Notes under the pieces: generated by a model | The model's database searches: none | Seen by the model: the letters and a program-made list of their open reading frames with translations, nothing else | Told to the model about the DNA's origin: nothing | IMG/VR virus record: IMGVR_UViG_3300044998_000850 | Location: 1-29,482 of that record | Reading direction: 5' to 3' (one strand) | DNA: 29,482 nt | Source of the DNA: a virus | Part shown: positions 28,651-29,482 of the stretch, piece by piece | How positions within the stretch are numbered: position 1 is the stretch's first letter | Layout: each line of letters starts with the position of its first letter | Position numbers and translations under genes: made by a program

Positions 28651-29482
28651 TATCTTGATTTTTTAAATTGAAAATAATTACTTCCTGTATCAATATTTTT
28701 TTCATATCCGAACATAAGTGTCCTGTATTCTTCTTTGAAATACTCGCAAATAAAGTAGTCCATAGTGTCCGAAATATGCCCCCAGCGTTGAAAAGAACGC
28801 CCATTTTCAGTTACAATTTTCTTCATTTTACCACCCTCTCTGTCCTGCTTTACGTTTGCCATCTCGCTTACAACTTCCTGCAAATTTTTGTTTATTCGGA
28901 TTTTGACAGGGTCGTCGTTTAAGAAACATCTATTCATAAAAATTCCTCTCAGGCTCACAGGCGGATTAGCTTTTGGGACTCGCTTTTCAACAAAAAAATC
29001 TTTCAAGTCTGCTAAAATCAACGTGAAAAAGTTTTCAGACTTGTTTAATTTAGCATCGGTTTTTTGGCTTGTAGCATCGCCATAGATGAACATTTTTTCT
29101 TTATGTCCTGCGAACCGTACTTTTATTTGATTACAAGCATCTGAAACGGATTTTGCAGGTATAAAATCAATCAAATGTACTTCATTTTTATTATGAACTT
29201 GATAGCAAGTAACCGCAAGATAAGGCAGGACGTTCTCATCAAAACTTAAATGAAGCGGTTTTTCTATATCGTAATAAACATTTGAAAGATGCTTGTCAAA
29301 ATCAAAACAATCGTAAAATTCATCGCCTTCCTTTACTGAAACGTCCCAATTACCCTCCACAAATCGTTCATATTGACGGCGTGGCATAAGTTGCCAGCTC
29401 GCTTTGACTTCGGCAGGGATATAGGGATTATCTGCCGAGTTTGCGGGGTAATACAGCACATTTTCGGGCAATGTGTTCTCTT
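28650..29482 (-). CDS. terL: Terminase large subunit, C-terminal part (same gene as 1-671)
   Basis: This piece holds the end of the ATPase and the RNase H-like nuclease that cuts concatemeric DNA. Acidic residues expected for the metal site are the D of HLSFDEN (about residue 263 of the joined protein), the D of YGDAT (about 317) and the D residues in HISDTMD (about 420-423). YGDAT-type motifs are usual in terminases of Bacteroidota phages. The bases from 29356 on repeat the left end of the window. The TAA stop at 28652-28650 overlaps the ATG of the next gene, so packaging and connector genes are cotranscribed. Confidence 0.93.
   Translation of the reverse strand, partial: ENTLPENVLYYPANSADNPYIPAEVKASWQLMPRRQYERFVEGNWDVSVKEGDEFYDCFDFDKHLSNVYYDIEKPLHLSFDENVLPYLAVTCYQVHNKNEVHLIDFIPAKSVSDACNQIKVRFAGHKEKMFIYGDATSQKTDAKLNKSENFFTLILADLKDFFVEKRVPKANPPVSLRGIFMNRCFLNDDPVKIRINKNLQEVVSEMANVKQDREGGKMKKIVTENGRSFQRWGHISDTMDYFICEYFKEEYRTLMFGYEKNIDTGSNYFQFKKSR
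29356..29482. repeat. Right copy of terminal 127-bp direct repeat (circular join)
   Basis: This is an exact copy of bases 1-127. With one copy removed the circle is 29,355 bp. Features that touch either end, here only the terminase large subunit, should be read across the join. Confidence 0.95.

Noticed and set aside
1-29482. Toxin-antitoxin pair formed by the HigA-like HTH gene
   Set aside because: No RelE/HigB-like toxin was seen next to 1176-1451; the neighbours are unrelated small proteins.

Overview
This window is the complete genome of a tailed phage of a Bacteroidota host. The first 127 bases recur exactly as the last 127 (1-127 = 29356-29482), and joining the ends restores one uninterrupted terminase large subunit gene, so the molecule is a circle (or circularly permuted genome) of about 29,355 bp. 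The host guess rests on AT-rich DNA, weak or absent Shine-Dalgarno sites, and several promoters of the Bacteroidota type (TTTG, 19-21 bases, TAnnTTTG). The virion looks like a siphovirus: HK97-type protease and capsid, a Mu gp29/gpF-like portal and minor head protein, a 923-residue tape measure protein, and no sheath or contractile baseplate genes seen.

Layout. (1) Minus strand, 6467 down to 1176: early or middle genes, including a small basic protein, a Rad52-like annealing protein with a YqaJ/lambda-type exonuclease, a very acidic protein, a pair of duplicated unknown genes and an HTH protein, divided by good hairpin terminators. (2) Plus strand, 6580-7907: a P1-Ant-like antirepressor and two small unknown genes. 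(3) 7908-8943: a kilobase without genes that carries two promoter-terminator units likely to be small RNAs, an AT-rich block, an iteron array with a 27-base palindrome (probable replication origin), and a third structured RNA with a possible kissing loop just before the replication operon. (4) Plus strand, 8944-12648: replication initiator-like protein, a small protein, DnaB helicase, an unknown protein and a Dam-type DNA adenine methyltransferase. (5) Minus strand, from 1044 through the circle junction down to 12649: small and large terminase, gp36-like connector, portal, MuF, protease-scaffold, major capsid, major tail protein, tail completion, tail chaperone, tape measure, distal tail and fibre proteins, and a lysis group. 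A three-gene plus-strand cassette (24953-25745: RHH protein, unknown, virion morphogenesis protein) interrupts it.

The most interesting signals are two apparent programmed -1 frameshifts. The tail chaperone gene has a run of nine T where an 87-codon -1 frame opens and runs into the tape measure start, as in lambda G/GT. The portal gene ends with C_CCU_UUC followed by a perfect 13-bp stem-loop containing the portal stop codon, and the -1 frame continues without an ATG into the MuF domain, predicting a portal-MuF fusion. Other points are strong depletion of GATC (six sites found by eye in the genome) in a phage that carries a Dam-type methylase, and a tandem gene duplication whose upstream DNA is far better conserved than its coding DNA. 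No integrase, transposase, tRNA or CRISPR array was seen; the antirepressor, HTH protein and iteron origin leave open an extrachromosomal temperate lifestyle.
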